DNA of 64,000 nt from Rostratula benghalensis (lineage: Eukaryota > Chordata > Aves > Charadriiformes > Rostratulidae), in NCBI GenBank assembly GCA_013399305.1, contig VXAI01000035.1:257015-321014 (forward strand). Direction: 5' to 3'. A model generated the notes under the pieces. That model searched no databases and had not been told where the DNA came from. It saw only the letters and a program-made list of their open reading frames with translations. A program made the translations under genes and the position numbers. Shown one piece after another: positions 24,214-38,319 of the stretch. Positions within the stretch are counted from its first letter, which is position 1. Each line of letters opens with the position of its first letter.

Positions 24214-27200
24214 GGGGGGGAGGAGAAGCAATTCTGCTTCTAACCTCCCATTTGCAATTCTTTTTATGACCTTTTCTCCTCCCTGAACACATGTATGGAA
24301 TGGCACCAGCTCCCTGCTCGCTGTGAAGGGGTACCTATTACCTTGTGTTACGGGCCAAAGATTGTCAGCTGGTTTAAATCAGAGTATCTCCATTTGCTGA
24401 AATGATGCCGTAGCCATTTAAAGTGTGGGTCATAAAGTTAGTTCATAAAGTTGCTGAGAGGGTCCCTTGCCTAATGTACTTTGTGGTTGTGGGATCTCAT
24501 ATCTTTTTTTCATATCTTTTTTTTTTTTTTTTTTTCCTGTGGGACTGTGGGTATTTCATTGATTCAAGGTGACGTGGTATCTCAGGACACTTTTTTCCCC
24601 CCTCTCTTTTGCCCACCTGGCTGCTGCGGGCAGGATTTTGTGCAGGTCTTTTGGCAAAGCTATGCATGAGATCAGAGGGCCACAAGGCACAGCAGTCACT
24701 CCCTGCCCACAACACCGCTGGTTAGGGCAGGCACATCAGAGGTTCCTCCAAAAATGAACGTGACCCAGTGAAGCCTCGTGCTTTCATCCCTCTGAGCACT
24801 GAACCAGGGGAAGCACACGAGCATCTTCACCCTGGTGTCCTCGTCCTCTGTGGTGCCCTCAGCGGGTGAATCATGCTTATCTAGTGCTTCTGCACTGGTT
24901 TTTAATCTTGGTCTTGCTCTTTAATAATAAATGCTGCTGAACAGAGTAGTGCTTACGGAGCAACCAAGAATAAAGCCTGTTTTTTCCTAAGCTCTGTATA
25001 AACACAGCCGAATACGTGTCCCCAGGGCAAATGGACATGTGCAGGGAGGACTGGACCCATGCGTTGGCCACAAAGCTCCTCTCTGTTTCCTGCTGCTTGT
25101 GTGGGACAGAGAGACTGGGGACATGGAGGATGGGCATGGAGCAGAGGACAGCAGAGGGGCTGGCAGGGAGTCTGGAGGTCCAAGGAAGGGATTGCAAAGG
25201 GCAGAACTGGAGGGGATGGGCCAGTTACCCCTGCAGGGTGCCACCTCTGCCTCTCTCCTCTTCACATTTCGTTCCCAAAAAAGTATTTATGGACAGTTAT
25301 GGGACTGCCTAGCCCAAGAACATCAGTGACCAAATTGTCTCTGGGGAAACTGTAACCTTGGCCTCTCTCAGATATGAAGGAGGTGCCCACGAAAGGGAGA
25401 TGTAGGAGGAAGCTGAAGGAGAGGGCACGCACTGCTCCACATGGCTCCACCATGGGGATATAGAGTGGGTCCAGAATCTCTGTGGGGAAGGCCTGGGGTT
25501 CAGGGAGAAAGACTTGTCTTTCAGGCATGAAGGAGTTAAAAAACAGGAATTAAAAAAAAAAAAAATCCTTAAAAAAAAAACAACCCAACACACTCACTCA
25601 CACACACTCACACACTCTCACAAAACCCTGCACCCTAAATTAATTTCTGCTGGTAATCTATATCGGGTTAAATAACGCCTCATTATTCTGCAACACAGCT
25701 GAGGCTTCTCAAAATGTTTATCTTGTTTTGTAACTGGTACCTTCTGGCATATTCCAGTGCCAACTCTCCTAGCTCTTGCTATATTTCATTCTCACTATTT
25801 TTGGAATGGAGCTGCTGGTTCCAGGTGATTTAATAAATTGCTTTTTTTTGTGTTCCTTTTAACTTACCCATCTGCTCAACACATGCGTAACTTGCAATCT
25901 GTCGGCAGTTTGCAGAAAGACAAACTGTCAGAGCTGCATGCATTTGACAACTTTGTTCCCAATTAGATTAGTGGTAATTTTAACAGATTTCAGGGCAATC
26001 GAAAAAAGGGATGACATGTTATTAAAGCATCAATTTTGACAGACCCAAGCACATACAATTTCAGTGTAAATTATTTTAAATGCTTTAATTAAAGCTATGA
26101 AAGATTTACCCTTTTAAGCGGTAAGTGATTGCAAGACAAATATAAAGGGAAAGTGGATAACAGAGTTTCCTAAATGGTTTATGCTGCGCATGGCAGTCCA
26201 CAAGTCACCACCACCATAATCTATGACTGTAATGTTGGAGGCATAGTTAATTATTCATAGCCTCATCTCTGGAGCAGACATGATTAAGAACATGAGGAGC
26301 ATTCAGAGATCTAAGCAGTACCTATGAAAACCGGAGTTCAAGCCCCTCTTAGATCAGATGCTCTTAGGAAGGAGTTTAGAGGTATCTCACATGGAGGATG
26401 TTTTTATAAATACGCTTTTGTTTGGGGTTTTTTTTTTTTTCATTTTTGCTCCAGTTCTGTTTTGGTTCAGATAGCCAAAGCCCAGTGGTCAGGGTGATTG
26501 TAGATTTAGAGCAATTGGGAATTTTCTATACTTGAAGATGCTTTACAGGCTGTACAAGCCCTGTTAAAAGAAAAAAAAAAAAAAACCCACAACCAAAAAT
26601 CAACATTTATTATTTAAACACAATACAGCACTCTAAATTTGTCACTCCAGGAGCACTATGCCACATGTGTAGCCCATTTAACCATTTAAGTGATTTTGTG
26701 AATTATGGCCCCCTTCCAGCAACCTTGATTCAGGCAAGACTGACCTTGGCTTCATGGCAAGAAGGCTGGGCTGGGCCCCTCTCACCCAGCCCTTGGGTCC
26801 CAGCTGGAAGATCATCAGCCTCCCTGCAGTCACACCTTCATAGGCTCAAATGTTGGCCTGAATCAGAGCTGAAACCTTCCAGGAGGATCCCTCCAAGAGT
26901 TTTGTTTATTTTCTGTGTGGCTGGTTGTGCAGTGCAGGGCTGTCTCATTTTCAAATTGTGCAAAATGTGCATCTTGCTTTAGTGTATAAATTATTGGTCC
27001 CACAACCTGCACTGAAAGTTTATTTCCTTTTTAATTCAGGGACTGTAGGACTTCCTGATTCTATTTAGAGTAAAAAGTGACAAGCACACTGTTCCCACCC
27101 TTCCCTGTTTCTTGAAATCAAACTTGCATGCATCTGTTTGGGGTTTTTCTGGCTTCCTTTGGGGCTGGGTATGACTTGGTATGACTTTCTGAAAAGCTGA

Positions 27201-29599
27201 AAAGTTTTCCTTTGGAGTTTGCTGACCCAAAGCGGTTCAGTACCAAAACACAATGGAAGTGTGAGGAGCTGCTCCAGCGATTGCTGCAGGTAGGAAGTGC
27301 AGGAAGCTGCTCAGACCCTGTGGTCTCATGCCCTTTCCAGCTGTTTGACTCCTGGGAATATGCAGTGATTTGTAACTGGCACAACAAGTCCAGCAAATAA
27401 GAGGAAATCCTGATGGAAGTGTCCCACCACCTTTGGGAGAGTTTGCAATCTGCATGCACGTATTGCCAAGTCTGTTCTCTGCTCTGCAGGTCTGTGAACC
27501 AAACTTGAAAGGGTTTATGCAGTTGGGACAAAATCCTCTCAAATCCTTTCCTCTGGTGCTTAATTAAATCAACCTACTCAAATGTGCACCGGTTTAAGAT
27601 CCACCTTACTGCATCTCAGTTGACGAGCTCCAGCCTCTTGGGATGTCTGAGTTTGCCGTGAAAAATCACCTTCCTTCTTATAAAAAGCAAAGGAGACCAT
27701 GCATCAGAGATCAGAGAGTAACTACAAGATTCTCCTGGTCAGCTACCAAATGGACGATGTTAGAAGGCCAACAAGAGAACAGGGCCAACGTGATGGATGG
27801 ATAATGGGCAAGCAGAGAAGCATGGACAATGGGAGCAGATTATTTTAATGCTGATAATGCAAAATGTCTGCAGGGTGGAGCATGGCATAGGAACCCTGCT
27901 CAGAGGTTCTTCACCTGCACAGCCTCTCCAAAAACCTTTCGTACCTATTTTCTCCTCACCCTGTTATACCCAATTTTACGTGAAACAGACTGTTAGATAC
28001 TGCGGCCAATTTAATAGGATGAAGATACTCCACTGGCACAAAGGTGATGCTAGGAAAATTGGAAACTCTTATTTCATTGCTAGAGTCAATCATGGTTTTC
28101 TCGTCAAGAGGCCAAGAAAGGAGCCAGAAGGACCTGTAATGCAGAATTGAATGACAAGAATGTCATGTAAAGACTAAGCCTTAGAGGGAAGAAGGTCAGA
28201 GAGAGCAATCTCTTGAATCTTGTGGCCTTCTTCCCCATCAGCGCTTCACCTTCTGAACGAGCTCTAATCGTTTTGGTTCAAAACATGACACACTGGAGAT
28301 ACCAGAGAGCTCATCTTCATGACAGATCAGAGTGTGATAGAGGCACAAAAGGCTCAAGGTCTGAAAAATCTTCCAATTTTTAGTAAACTTATCTAAAGAC
28401 TGTGGGCCCATTAGAGTTCCTGAGATCAAATCACTGGTGAAGGTAGTCCCTGTAAACTAAGCAGAGATTGAAAATTGCTTATTTAATCAAGTCACATACA
28501 AAACCAAGCAAAAAACCCTGCTTGCATACATATTGAGCTTTGCTGCCTAATCTATTTTATAATGTTTTGCAATTAACAGGCCAATGTTCATCAGCTGATA
28601 AATAATTAACAGCTGTTGTTATTTCTAGGGCATGACGTAAAAGGCTTACACAGGACAAAATGTAGCTTGAGTTGTTTGCCAAAACTCTGACCAAACACAC
28701 ATTTATAGTGCACAAAACCAAATTTCTTTGAAAAATTGCACTTCATGGTATCTCTGAGGAGGTCCTCTTTACGAGTCTGCCAAATATATTCACCTGCTTT
28801 TTTCATCAGACAGGTATGGGAAATCTGAGATGAAGGCTTCTCTTTTTTACTGGCAATATAAAGAACACAAATAAAGAACTCAAGTGTAAACACAAATTTC
28901 ATTATGTTTCACCTATTGCTCTCTAGGATCTGACTTTACATACAGGATTGTCTGATCTTTGCTCAAAATGCTCAGATCTGGGAGGCAAGAAATCTCAATT
29001 TTGTGAGATGAGTGTTTCTAAACATAGTGGTCTAATCTGAAAAAAAAAAAAAAACCCACCTACAAATCAATTTGCAGTAAACTCTGGTTACAAACAGGAG
29101 ATGTAGGAAACAGGTGGTTTGGGAACAGCCTTTGAGTGCATCTTGCTGACTGTTTCATCACCTTGCAACTCTTTGATTTGCTTACTTGCATCCGTTTTCA
29201 GTGATGGGAGGGTCTGTGTGAGCCATGAATGACATCAAGAGGAATACCTGCAACTGAATTCATGCTGGAGGAAAGCCCAGTGGCTTCCTCTAGAGCTTTT
29301 TTCTGATTTATTTATTTTTATACGACACATTCATCAAGCAATTGCAAGCGCTCCTGGCTGAGAGAGGGGGATGACTCCTGTTTACAGTACACACAATCAT
29401 CTATGATTAAGCAAGTTCATACAATGCTCATGCAAAAGTTCTGCCTCCCACACAGACAAGCTTTACTCCTGTTGGAAAGACTTCTGCAGTGCTGGAGAAG
29501 TGTGTTTCTTGACCATCGTTCTTACCCAAAAATTTCCTACAGCTTTTCAGATGTCCTAACTTCAGGCCAAGGGGCATCAGAAAGAAAAGGGTCAAAAAT
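24214..29599 (+). other. Intron-like sequence, no gene seen
   Basis: AT-rich, with T runs near 24512-24537, an A tract near 25551-25580 followed by an imperfect (CACT/CACA) repeat at about 25588-25622, and an A run at 26571-26585. The block 25640-26300 is AT-rich and low in repeats and could be conserved non-coding sequence. Open frames up to 137 codons carry no recognisable domain. Confidence 0.45.
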
Positions 29600-29850
29600 T
29601 TGAACATGTCTCCAAATTAAAATTGTGAAGCCATTGTAGACAGTTGAGGAGAGATGTGATGTATTTGGGGCAGCGAGTATCACTGAAGAGGTTTTCTGTA
29701 ACATTTTGTACTATTTGGAATTTCCTAAGTGTTGCAGGCTCCATGCCCAGGTATATCGGATTGCTGTAATACAGCCAAGTGACCAAGGTGTGAAAAACTA
29801 AGGCCAGGTCAGTATCTGCCAGGATGGGATGCAGTCTCCCAGCCAACTGG
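29600..29850 (-). pseudogene. Old CR1/L2-type LINE ORF2 remnant (reverse-transcriptase C-terminal part)
   Basis: Read on the minus strand, about 80 codons are open and give the peptide signature of the far end of the reverse transcriptase domain in CR1/L2-clade LINEs: a TLVTWLYYSNPIYLG block (family: FVTSRLDYCNALYLG), then ATLRKFQIVQNV (family: LRKLQLVQNAA) and SLLNCLQWLHNFNL (family: PVLRQLHWLPV). The family pattern is from memory. The element is far older than the bird CR1 copies at 37-44 kb because no nucleotide-level CR1 match is visible. The open frame is probably chance survival, since no catalytic residues are included. Confidence 0.6.
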
Positions 29851-32800
29851 GGATGGTTGGAAGTGATAATTGCTACTATGAGAGAGCTGAATGTACTTGT
29901 GGATTCTTCTCCTATTTTTTTAAATTAGGAACTCAATCGTGAATGCATGCTTTAACCACAAGCTCTTCCAAATTCTCTCCTCTGCCTACTGACATCTCCT
30001 GTTTCACTTGGGTTCAACTTCACCTACCTGCTGTGTATCTCTCAGCTTATTTTGACTCAGCATTGAGATCTCATCCCGGTATTGGCATGATTGCACATGG
30101 TGAAAAATAGAGATGTTTGTTTTCTGTGCCTCGCCAGCACTGAGACCACTTGCCCTCAGCTGTATATAAATATTGAAAGAGCTGGAGATACGTCTTGGCT
30201 GATTTGATACTCCAGGGTAAAGATATAGGCTCAGGCTTTGCTCTGGGCTCATGTTGTCTCTTGCAGGTGAGATGGCAGTGCCCAGTGCACGTGGTGGTGT
30301 AAAAAATACAGAAAGAATGATGGAAGTATGAGAGTGGATCATCTTCCTATCCATTGATGGGAGGGGGCCTTGGTTTGGCGGCAGCGAGCTCTTTTCAGCT
30401 CTGGGTCTGGTGTGAGTCCAGTTTATGCTAAGGTCACATATCAGACATCAGAAGTTTATGGTGGACACTAGTTTACTGATCTATGTAGAAGGAACTTCCT
30501 TAGAGGTGCTTGTACTGTTGTCTGTTTCAAAGGAACAAAGAAGTACTCCTTTGCTGTATTATACTGGGACTGTTTGGTTCCAGAGCAGCACCAGTTCTTT
30601 GTGGCTCTTCCTCCCAAGCACAGGGCTAAAATCAGGATTGTTGGTGGCACCTGTTGACTGCTTGTCTCCTGGGGTGGTCACTGCAGTAATACGATCACAA
30701 CCTGTACTGCCAGTGGTTGGAGTGCCCTCAAAATCATCGGGAAGGCTGAATGTGCGGTCAAGAGCAGCTTAGACAGAAAAGTACCTGAGACCCTTAGCCA
30801 GGGGTTGGCCTGTGTAGGAGCACATAATCTGTATGGTTTTGCTTCTCATCTCCTTTCGGCAGCAATTTAGTTTTCATTCTTTCTCCCCCTTTATCTTTCA
30901 GATTTCCCTGAAGCCAGATTGTGCAACATCCTGCAAGAACAGAGCTCTGGCTGTTAGACAGGACAGATTTTAAAAACAGGGTAGCTCACTCTGCCCCAGT
31001 GGGATGTGTACCAGCCTGCTGGCAATGGGGGTCCCACCACTCTCCCCAAATGCTCATCAGCTTCCTGGAACATGTGCAAGCCCTCTGTCTCACCCACCAA
31101 AGGAAACCCTGTGCCTTTAAAAGCCCTCCCCACAGCGGGTGCACACTTTTCTGCTTATTCTGAACTGACAGGTTTAACATGTCGCCTGCCTGGTCACCGG
31201 AGAGAGGCACCTCTGGCAAAAGTTCAGAAGTCAGTGTTTTGGAAAGATTGGTTTGACCAGCTCTCAAGTGAGAGCAAATCCCCGACCAAAAGCAGTCAAA
31301 TCTTCAACGACATTTAACTGCTGTGGTGCTGTAGCTTGCTGACATCCTGTTAACCTGGAAAGGAGCGTTCTTCGTGTTTAAACCTTCAAGTTTTATTTAT
31401 TGTTTCTTTTCTGCTTTGTTGGCAGGGGCAACCTGGGGTGAATACAGGTTGTTTTGACTTAATTCTGATTAATAAATTAGCTTGCGTATGGTTCTGGCCC
31501 AAGACTATGGGGCAGACTAACAATTTTGGACGTCGTCTTTGTATCTGGACTTCTGTAATATATAACGTTGCAGTAAGGACATACATTCCTTTATTGCCTC
31601 TTCAGGGCTTGTTATTGAAGGGTGCTTAAGATTTACTGCATCCTGTTTTGTTAAATTGCCAGTTCACAGCCTTTTTCTCATCCTTTGGTGTTTACAGTGA
31701 AGGGTAACAATTTCTTTAAAACAACCAACCAAACAAAAAGGAGCATGCAAACAGTTAATAGTAAGTGGTGCCCAAGTTACATATTTCTTAAACTCGTGGC
31801 CTACTTTACTAATCAGTTGTCACAAGATGTCAGATGGGGACCCATCACTGAAGAATTGCAGAATGCAGCCAGTGAAGCAACTAATTAGTTGGACAGTGGC
31901 ATGGAGGTGTGTGTCCCCAAGGAGCTGAAATGATCAGAGCAGGTGAAGAAAGTTTGGACAGATCAGTATCTCCGTAGTATAAAACCCAACACTTGGCTGA
32001 ATCTCAGGGATGCCGAGGGTGAGGGCACCAACCAAGGGTCCTCCATCAGGGACTGTGCATGGCGAGGGACTGCGGTACCGCTGTTTCCAGACAGAAATGC
32101 GAGTCAGCTGAATGCTTGAAGGAACACGACCCGAGATGTGCAGGAATGAGAATAGTTGAGCAGTTTCTGGGTTTCATTTGGGAGACCTGTAGCTGGCTGG
32201 CTTATTCACTGGAGCCTTGTTACTCACTCCTGAAGCCTTTGCTCCCCATCCTCTGCAAGAGTTGGTGTGGCTTATTCACTGTAGGCACCAGACATGCCTA
32301 TAGTCACAGGTAGGTGATGGTCATTGGGCTGAGCAGAGCGGAGTGTCCATTGGCTCCTGCTACTGCTGGAGATAAAAGGCAGCAGTAAGAGACCCTCAGA
32401 CTTCTGGAACAAATGTAAGAGGCTCTGCTGAGAGCTAAAAGATGTTAAAAAAAAAAAAAAGTTAAAAGCTTCTCTAGGTGGCCTATATACTCCTTTAACA
32501 CAATTTAAGTTGTTTTGAGTCACTTTCTTCTCTTCCCTTCATCCCAGTCCTATACAGGTGCACCCCTGCTGTTCATGGAGTTTTGTCTCCCAATACAAAA
32601 TCCATAGGTGCAGCAGCAACACAAATCCTCTGCAAAAACTCTTCCTAAGGGAGAGCCCCACCACCCTGCAGGACCTGAGAGAGAGTCAGCCTGGAAAACC
32701 CTTCACATTGGCAAGTCACTCACTTTCACAGCTAAAGATGAGGATCTCATGTCTTTGGGTACGTGGAAGACTCCAAACCAGGTATTTGACTTGGTATCTT

Positions 32801-35800
32801 TAGTGCAATGAGTCCTCAGTAGGAAACCTTCTTCTCAATGCTTTGATTTTCAAAATGTTATTGCACACTGGAGGAGCAGTTGCACAAGATGATAAGAACT
32901 GTTGTATTAAGTATTAATACATAATATCAATCTGCATTGTTGTACAGATTAAGGATAGCTACGGCACAGGAATTATCAAGAGATGCATTTCCGGATCCAA
33001 AGGTCACTTTTGGAGCCTTGCTCTTGTACTTCCACCAAATGGGATGATTCAACCTTCACCCTGGATCAGCAGTTTCGGGACTGGCCCTACCGAGGAAGAG
33101 GATGCTGGCAGAGGACAGATGATGGTCCTCCTGGGACATGTGAGCAAGGCTGGCGGATGGACTTGGAGGACGCCTTGGCAGAAACACACTCAGCAAGCCC
33201 ACACAAATGCTGTCTGGAGGTGTAAAAGTAAAAGGACACCAGTTCTTTTCATCCTATTGAATTCAGGCAAGGTGCTTGCTCAAGGGACAGATTCTCAGTT
33301 CCAAAAAAGCTGCTTTGACCTTTGAGCTGCCAAATTCCTTCCCCCATTACCTCCCATCTTTCTTTCCAGTATAGCACAGCTACTCTGAGTCATTGTTTAT
33401 CTAATTTAATTAACATTTGCCAGTGCCTGCAACCTAAAACACTGTCTTAAAACATTTGCTTGAAAAGCCTCCTTGTCCCAGAGCTGTCATTTTTTAGCAT
33501 GATGGATAATGGATAGAAATAATTATCCTGAACAAGGTTAGACAGCTTAAATGATTTGAGTTTCAAGGAATTAGTAAGCTTAGCTAAATATCTTATTTTT
33601 CAAGACACATTAATAATAAAAACACAGCCATGACCATAATGGATTGTAAAAGCTGTATTCTGCTAAAACGTATGTGGGTCTCTTGCAGGTAGCTGTGTCT
33701 CCAACGCCTTCACCCAGGGAGTTTTAAGTCAGTGCAACATCTGATACATCATCAGTCCCTTTGAAAGGGCTTGAGGTAACTTTGAATCCCAGAGAAGATG
33801 TTTCCAGGGCTGTGAGTGCTGGTGTCCAGTTCATTTGGTTCAAGTGGGAGGGCAATGCATGCTCGGGTCCTCGGGAGGATCTGGGGTCTGGCACTGGAGC
33901 CGTGGCCCCTGTAACATCCCTGGAAAAGGCCAGAAGAAATCAGAAAGCAGAGACCTGGTGCAAACAAAGTGAACTACTTCAGGTTTACAAAGGTATAACA
34001 GAGGGCAGAATTGGGCTCACTGCCTCTGCATTATTTCCCCAGCCCATAATTTTGGGGAAAATAGAAACTTTGAATTAATCATTGACCTTTAGCTTTGAAG
34101 AAAAACAGAACTTTGGCATGAAGTTGCCAAAAAAAAAAAAAAAGTGAGAATAACAATTTATAATTGCTTGATTTCACTCCTAGGAACCCAGGTGCAGCCA
34201 GGCCTCTGAGGTGCTTTGCACTGCGCAGAAGCAAGCTCTCCTCCAGGGAGTCTCAATCCCAGGCAGACAAAGAAAACACGGAGGAAACCAGGCACCTGGC
34301 GGAGCAGTGCCAAGCCACATGCAATGGGACACAGGAGATGCCCCCTCCATGCCCTGCATGCTGCAATGTGACTCCTTTTAAATAGCAAACCTCCTCTGCC
34401 CAGCGAGATGTAGACACCTGGTGTTGTTCCCCTCGCTTTTTCCCATCAGATCCTGCTCTCCAGAGCTGCCCAGACATCCCACATGGACCTGTCCCCAGGA
34501 ACAGTCTGGAGAGGCTCCTGTAGTCTAAACTGTCAAAAGCATCAATATGATGGAAATTTCCACTTAGATTTTTTTTTTTTTTTTAATTCTTATTCACTCA
34601 GATTTATATTTAGGGGTCCTTTAGGTAAATTAAATAAAAACCCTCATCCCCAAAATGTCCCTTTTGACTTGCGAAAGCACATGAAAATTTTCTTTATTAT
34701 AAAGATGGGGAATTTGCAGACCCACTCAGTAAAACCCTGCAGTTTCAAGCTGACCCTCACTTTTTACATTTTTAAATTTGTTTTTTAAAGATCTCTGCAT
34801 CGGTGTAGAACGATTTAAAATTCCTCCGGCAAAGTGCAATTTTATTGCTCCAGAGCTAGCATAAAGCTGAATGGGTGGCTGTATTTCAAGCGAGGAGCTG
34901 TGGGAGAGTGCAGCTTCCAAATGGCAATAGAGCCCAGAAATTGAACTCTAGCCTTTCTATTCAGTGCTCTTTTTATTATTAAGTCACAGAATAAGTAAAA
35001 TGTTACGGGGACACTTTAAATCTACGCTTGTTTGCACAGCATCCAATGAATATGTGATGGGGAAAGAAAATGAAAAATGTGGGGATGCTGAAAATAAGCA
35101 AAAGATTGGATGTTGAAGAATCAAGTATGGTAAGTTATGGGATACAGCTAAAGCTGTAACTCTAACCTGGAATAGAGGAACATCACTTTGGTGCACTCTC
35201 ATGGTTGTGAGTTGTCTTTGGGGCAGGTGTCCTCTGCCTGGTGGATCAGAGGATGGGACATCTCCGTGGCATGGCAGGAGGCAGTGATGGCCAGAAGCTG
35301 CCTCAGCTGTAGAAAAAAAATGTTATTTTAATATCTGGAGATTCCTTTTGGGGTTTTTTTTTGTTTTGATTTTTTTTTTAGACTTGAAATAAAATGGTCC
35401 AGAACTGAATTAGACAAAACATTTTTATCATGCTCATGAAAATGCTGGCACAGGTGGCAAAGACAAGCACAAGTGTGGAGCCTTCATTCACTGCAGCATC
35501 AAGGCAGGATATGAAAGAGGTTTGAGTGGGGGATGCCTGCAGGCTGCCATTAGCAACTCTTAATGACATGAAGCCTAAATGTCTGGTGGAGGCATCTAAT
35601 TTAGACTAATGAGTCTTTGTTTTTGCGGGCCAAGAAGTTTCAGCTAGAGCTGGCTAAGGTTCACCTGCAGGACTACAGTTTAGTGCAGGTGGATTCTGAT
35701 TCTACAATGATTTTTTTCTGTTTCATTATGGCTTCTGGAGTCATCATTTTAAAAAGGCACACACTGAATACAGTTCAGAGAAAAGATCTATATGTCATTT

Positions 35801-37680
35801 GTCCCTGCATACGAGTTGGGCTGGGGGGGCAGAGGCTCTTCTCCAGGGGCATTCACGAGGCTGTAGATCTCTGGAGACCTCCCTCCTTGATGCTTCTCAT
35901 TACCAATGCCAATTATGGCCATAGAGAAACAAGAGGGCAGAAACACAACCATGCAGCTTCCATACCGGGATGAGATCTCATTGCTGTTCCTTCCAAGAGC
36001 CTCACCACCAGCATGTACTCACTGTTTCACACTAGGATCCAGCTTTGCTGAGTGCTATCTGGAGGGGGGTTAGCAACTCCTGCATGGAGAAATCAGGAAG
36101 AGGCAGTGTTTTTTCCAGGCAAGAATGATGGACAATCACGCCTTACATGGAGGCTGTAAATTTAAGCAGCAGCCTTCAGTTTTGAAGTCCTTAGTTGTGC
36201 TTTTATAACCTAGGATAGGAGACACAATGCAAATATTGCTCCTATTCTTATGTCCTTGAGCAGGGTGGAAGACAAACTTAATGGAAAAAATGGTTGTTTC
36301 CTGTGCTTTGAGCTGACTGGAGCCACAGACTGATTTCTGTTTCTCTCAGTGCCAAACCAGCTCCCTGGGACCACCACTGGCCCCAGTGCTCCAATACTCA
36401 CCTGACTCATGATTGTGCTTCTTGCAGTAGTGATTACACAGGTGGGAGGAGGTAAGAATCCCCACAGCAGACCTGTTGAGGAAGTGGAAAGGGCTGATCC
36501 TCCTGATGTAGTTTCTAGCCTAGTTTCACATGTTTTAAATGTGGTTTAGATTTCACAAATCCATCATAACGATTTTATGCCCTTCTTCCTTCCTGAGAAA
36601 ATAGAACCGATGTGGACACTAAGGATCTGCCACCTGTTTTCTGCACCATACATGAGGGGCAAGTGACCCATGAAGTCATTTCTAGTGTTGTTAATAACCA
36701 CATCTGGTGTTTTTTGTAGATCAGAGGTAGGTGGGTCAGGTGGAAGAGATCACCAACGCATGTGTTCATGAGACATGAGACAGTTCTGTGACAAAAAGAT
36801 CCCCCATGGGAACAGTTAGAGGAAGAGGGATTTGGGTGGGGCAGGAAACCTGCCAGATCCAGTGATGAAACTGGATCCAGTGATGAAAAACGACATTATT
36901 AAGGATGAAGTCTATGGTGTAAAGGTAAACGTGCCCATGCTGCTGCTTAGAAGGTAATACCAAAGGTCTTATCACTGTCAGTGGACTCTTGCTCCAGCTC
37001 TTGTGGCACCCAGGATCATTGCACCTCTGCAGTCAGGCAATGGCTGAAGAGGAGCAGCAATGAGAAAACCGTATCCATGGGATGAGGAGTGCAAGATGCA
37101 AGCCACCCATAGGCAGAGGTACTTATCCATAAACCTGCCCTGCAGAGCAAGAGGAAAGCCAGCTCTGCCCCTTTGCCAAAAACAGAAATCAAAGGAAAGG
37201 AAGCATAACACGAGATGGGTATCTGCTCCTTGGATTTTCCTTTCAGTAGCAAAGTTTGGTTTTTGATGCAAATTGTTTCTCATGCTTGTGGATGTGTAAT
37301 GTGAGGCAGAGCACTCATTATCGGGGAGCCACAACCAACAGATGAATAACATGGTTGGGTGTCAATGTTAGCCTTGGCCCTGTGTAACCATCATGTTGGT
37401 AACCTACTTTAATTGCTCATGGCAAAACCAGTGGGTTGGTTTTCCTTAGAAACTACTTTGTAATTACAGAGAGCGTCCAACAAAAGCAGTAGTAAACTAT
37501 AATTATGTAGTTACTGTTTTTTGCAGTTACTAGGTCATTCTTGGAGAGATATATATAATTAACATGTCGCTGCTGTGTGCTGGGTGGCTGGGAGAAACCA
37601 GGCTTTGGAGCATGAGGTAGCAGCAGTTTCTTACGTTGCTGGTGTTTAAGGAGGGGGAAGAGCCTCTGCTCATTCTTCTC
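29851..37680 (+). other. Intron-like sequence, nothing supported
   Basis: Contains an A run at about 32446-32460, an A run at 34129-34143, a T run at 34569-34584 and a duplicated 16-17-base unit around 36857-36888 (GATCCAGTGATGAAA repeated). No exon, RNA gene or recent mobile element was recognised. Confidence 0.45.
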
Positions 37681-37958
37681 AGGGAGGTTCAGATTAGGTA
37701 TCAGGAAGAATTACTTTACTGAGAGGGTGGTCAGGCACTGGAACGGCCTGCCCAGGGAGGTGGTGGAGTCACCATCCCTGGAGGTATTTAAGAAACGTGT
37801 AGACATTGCACTTCAGGGCATACTCTAGTGCCTGAGATTGTTGGGCTGGGTGGTATGTTTTGTGGAGGTGTTTTTTGGTGGCTTTTGTGTGTGTCTGTGT
37901 GTATATCGGTTGGACTTGGTGATCTCAAAGGTCCCTTCCAACCATGAAGAGTCTGTGA
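37681..37958 (+). mobile_element. CR1 LINE 3'-end fragment
   Basis: Starts AGGGAGGTTCAGATTAGG and runs through GGCACTGGAACGGCCTGCCC, GTGGAGTCACCATCCCTGGA and GTATTTAAGAAACGTGTAGA, then ends GATCTCAAAGGTCCCTTCCA plus an ACCATGAAGAGTCTGTGAA tail. The 3' part carries a low-complexity TGTG insertion. It is the same subfamily as the host element at 39249-42655, since both share the ACCATGAAGA tail. It is 5'-truncated. Confidence 0.92.
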
Positions 37959-38289
37959 AGCACCTTCCTTTTGGCCATGGTGCTTTGGCCAGTTCTTGAG
38001 ATGCCTCTGTCACCTCTTCCCATCTGATGGCATCTTTGCTTCGGCCTTGTGGCCAAAGTGCTTCTGGCTGTCCTGTGGGGATTTTAGCCAGACACCATGG
38101 CAGACGCTTCTCTTAACACATTAAGCAGCGTTGAGGAAGATGGGTATGAGCACAGGTATGGGTTTTTTAAGACTAAATGCAGAATGGAGGCAGTGGACCA
38201 CCTTTGCCCACGTGCTGACTCTTCTGCATCGTGCAGGACAAAAGGACAGGTCGGTTTGCGAGGCAGCAGCAGCACCGGCGATGAGAACT
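37959..38289. other. Short unique spacer between CR1 copies
   Basis: About 330 bases with no recognised gene, ending at the doubled GGTCAGTAGGT motif that abuts the next CR1. Confidence 0.5.
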
Positions 38290-38319
38290 GGTCAGTAGGT
38301 CAAGTAGTGGTCAGTAGGT
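38290..38319 (+). repeat. Doubled GGTCAGTAGGT unit at the CR1 5' junction
   Basis: GGTCAGTAGGT occurs at 38290-38300 and again at 38309-38319, a period of 19 bases. CR1 homology begins immediately after the second copy. It may be a local slip or repair product made when the element integrated. Confidence 0.75.
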
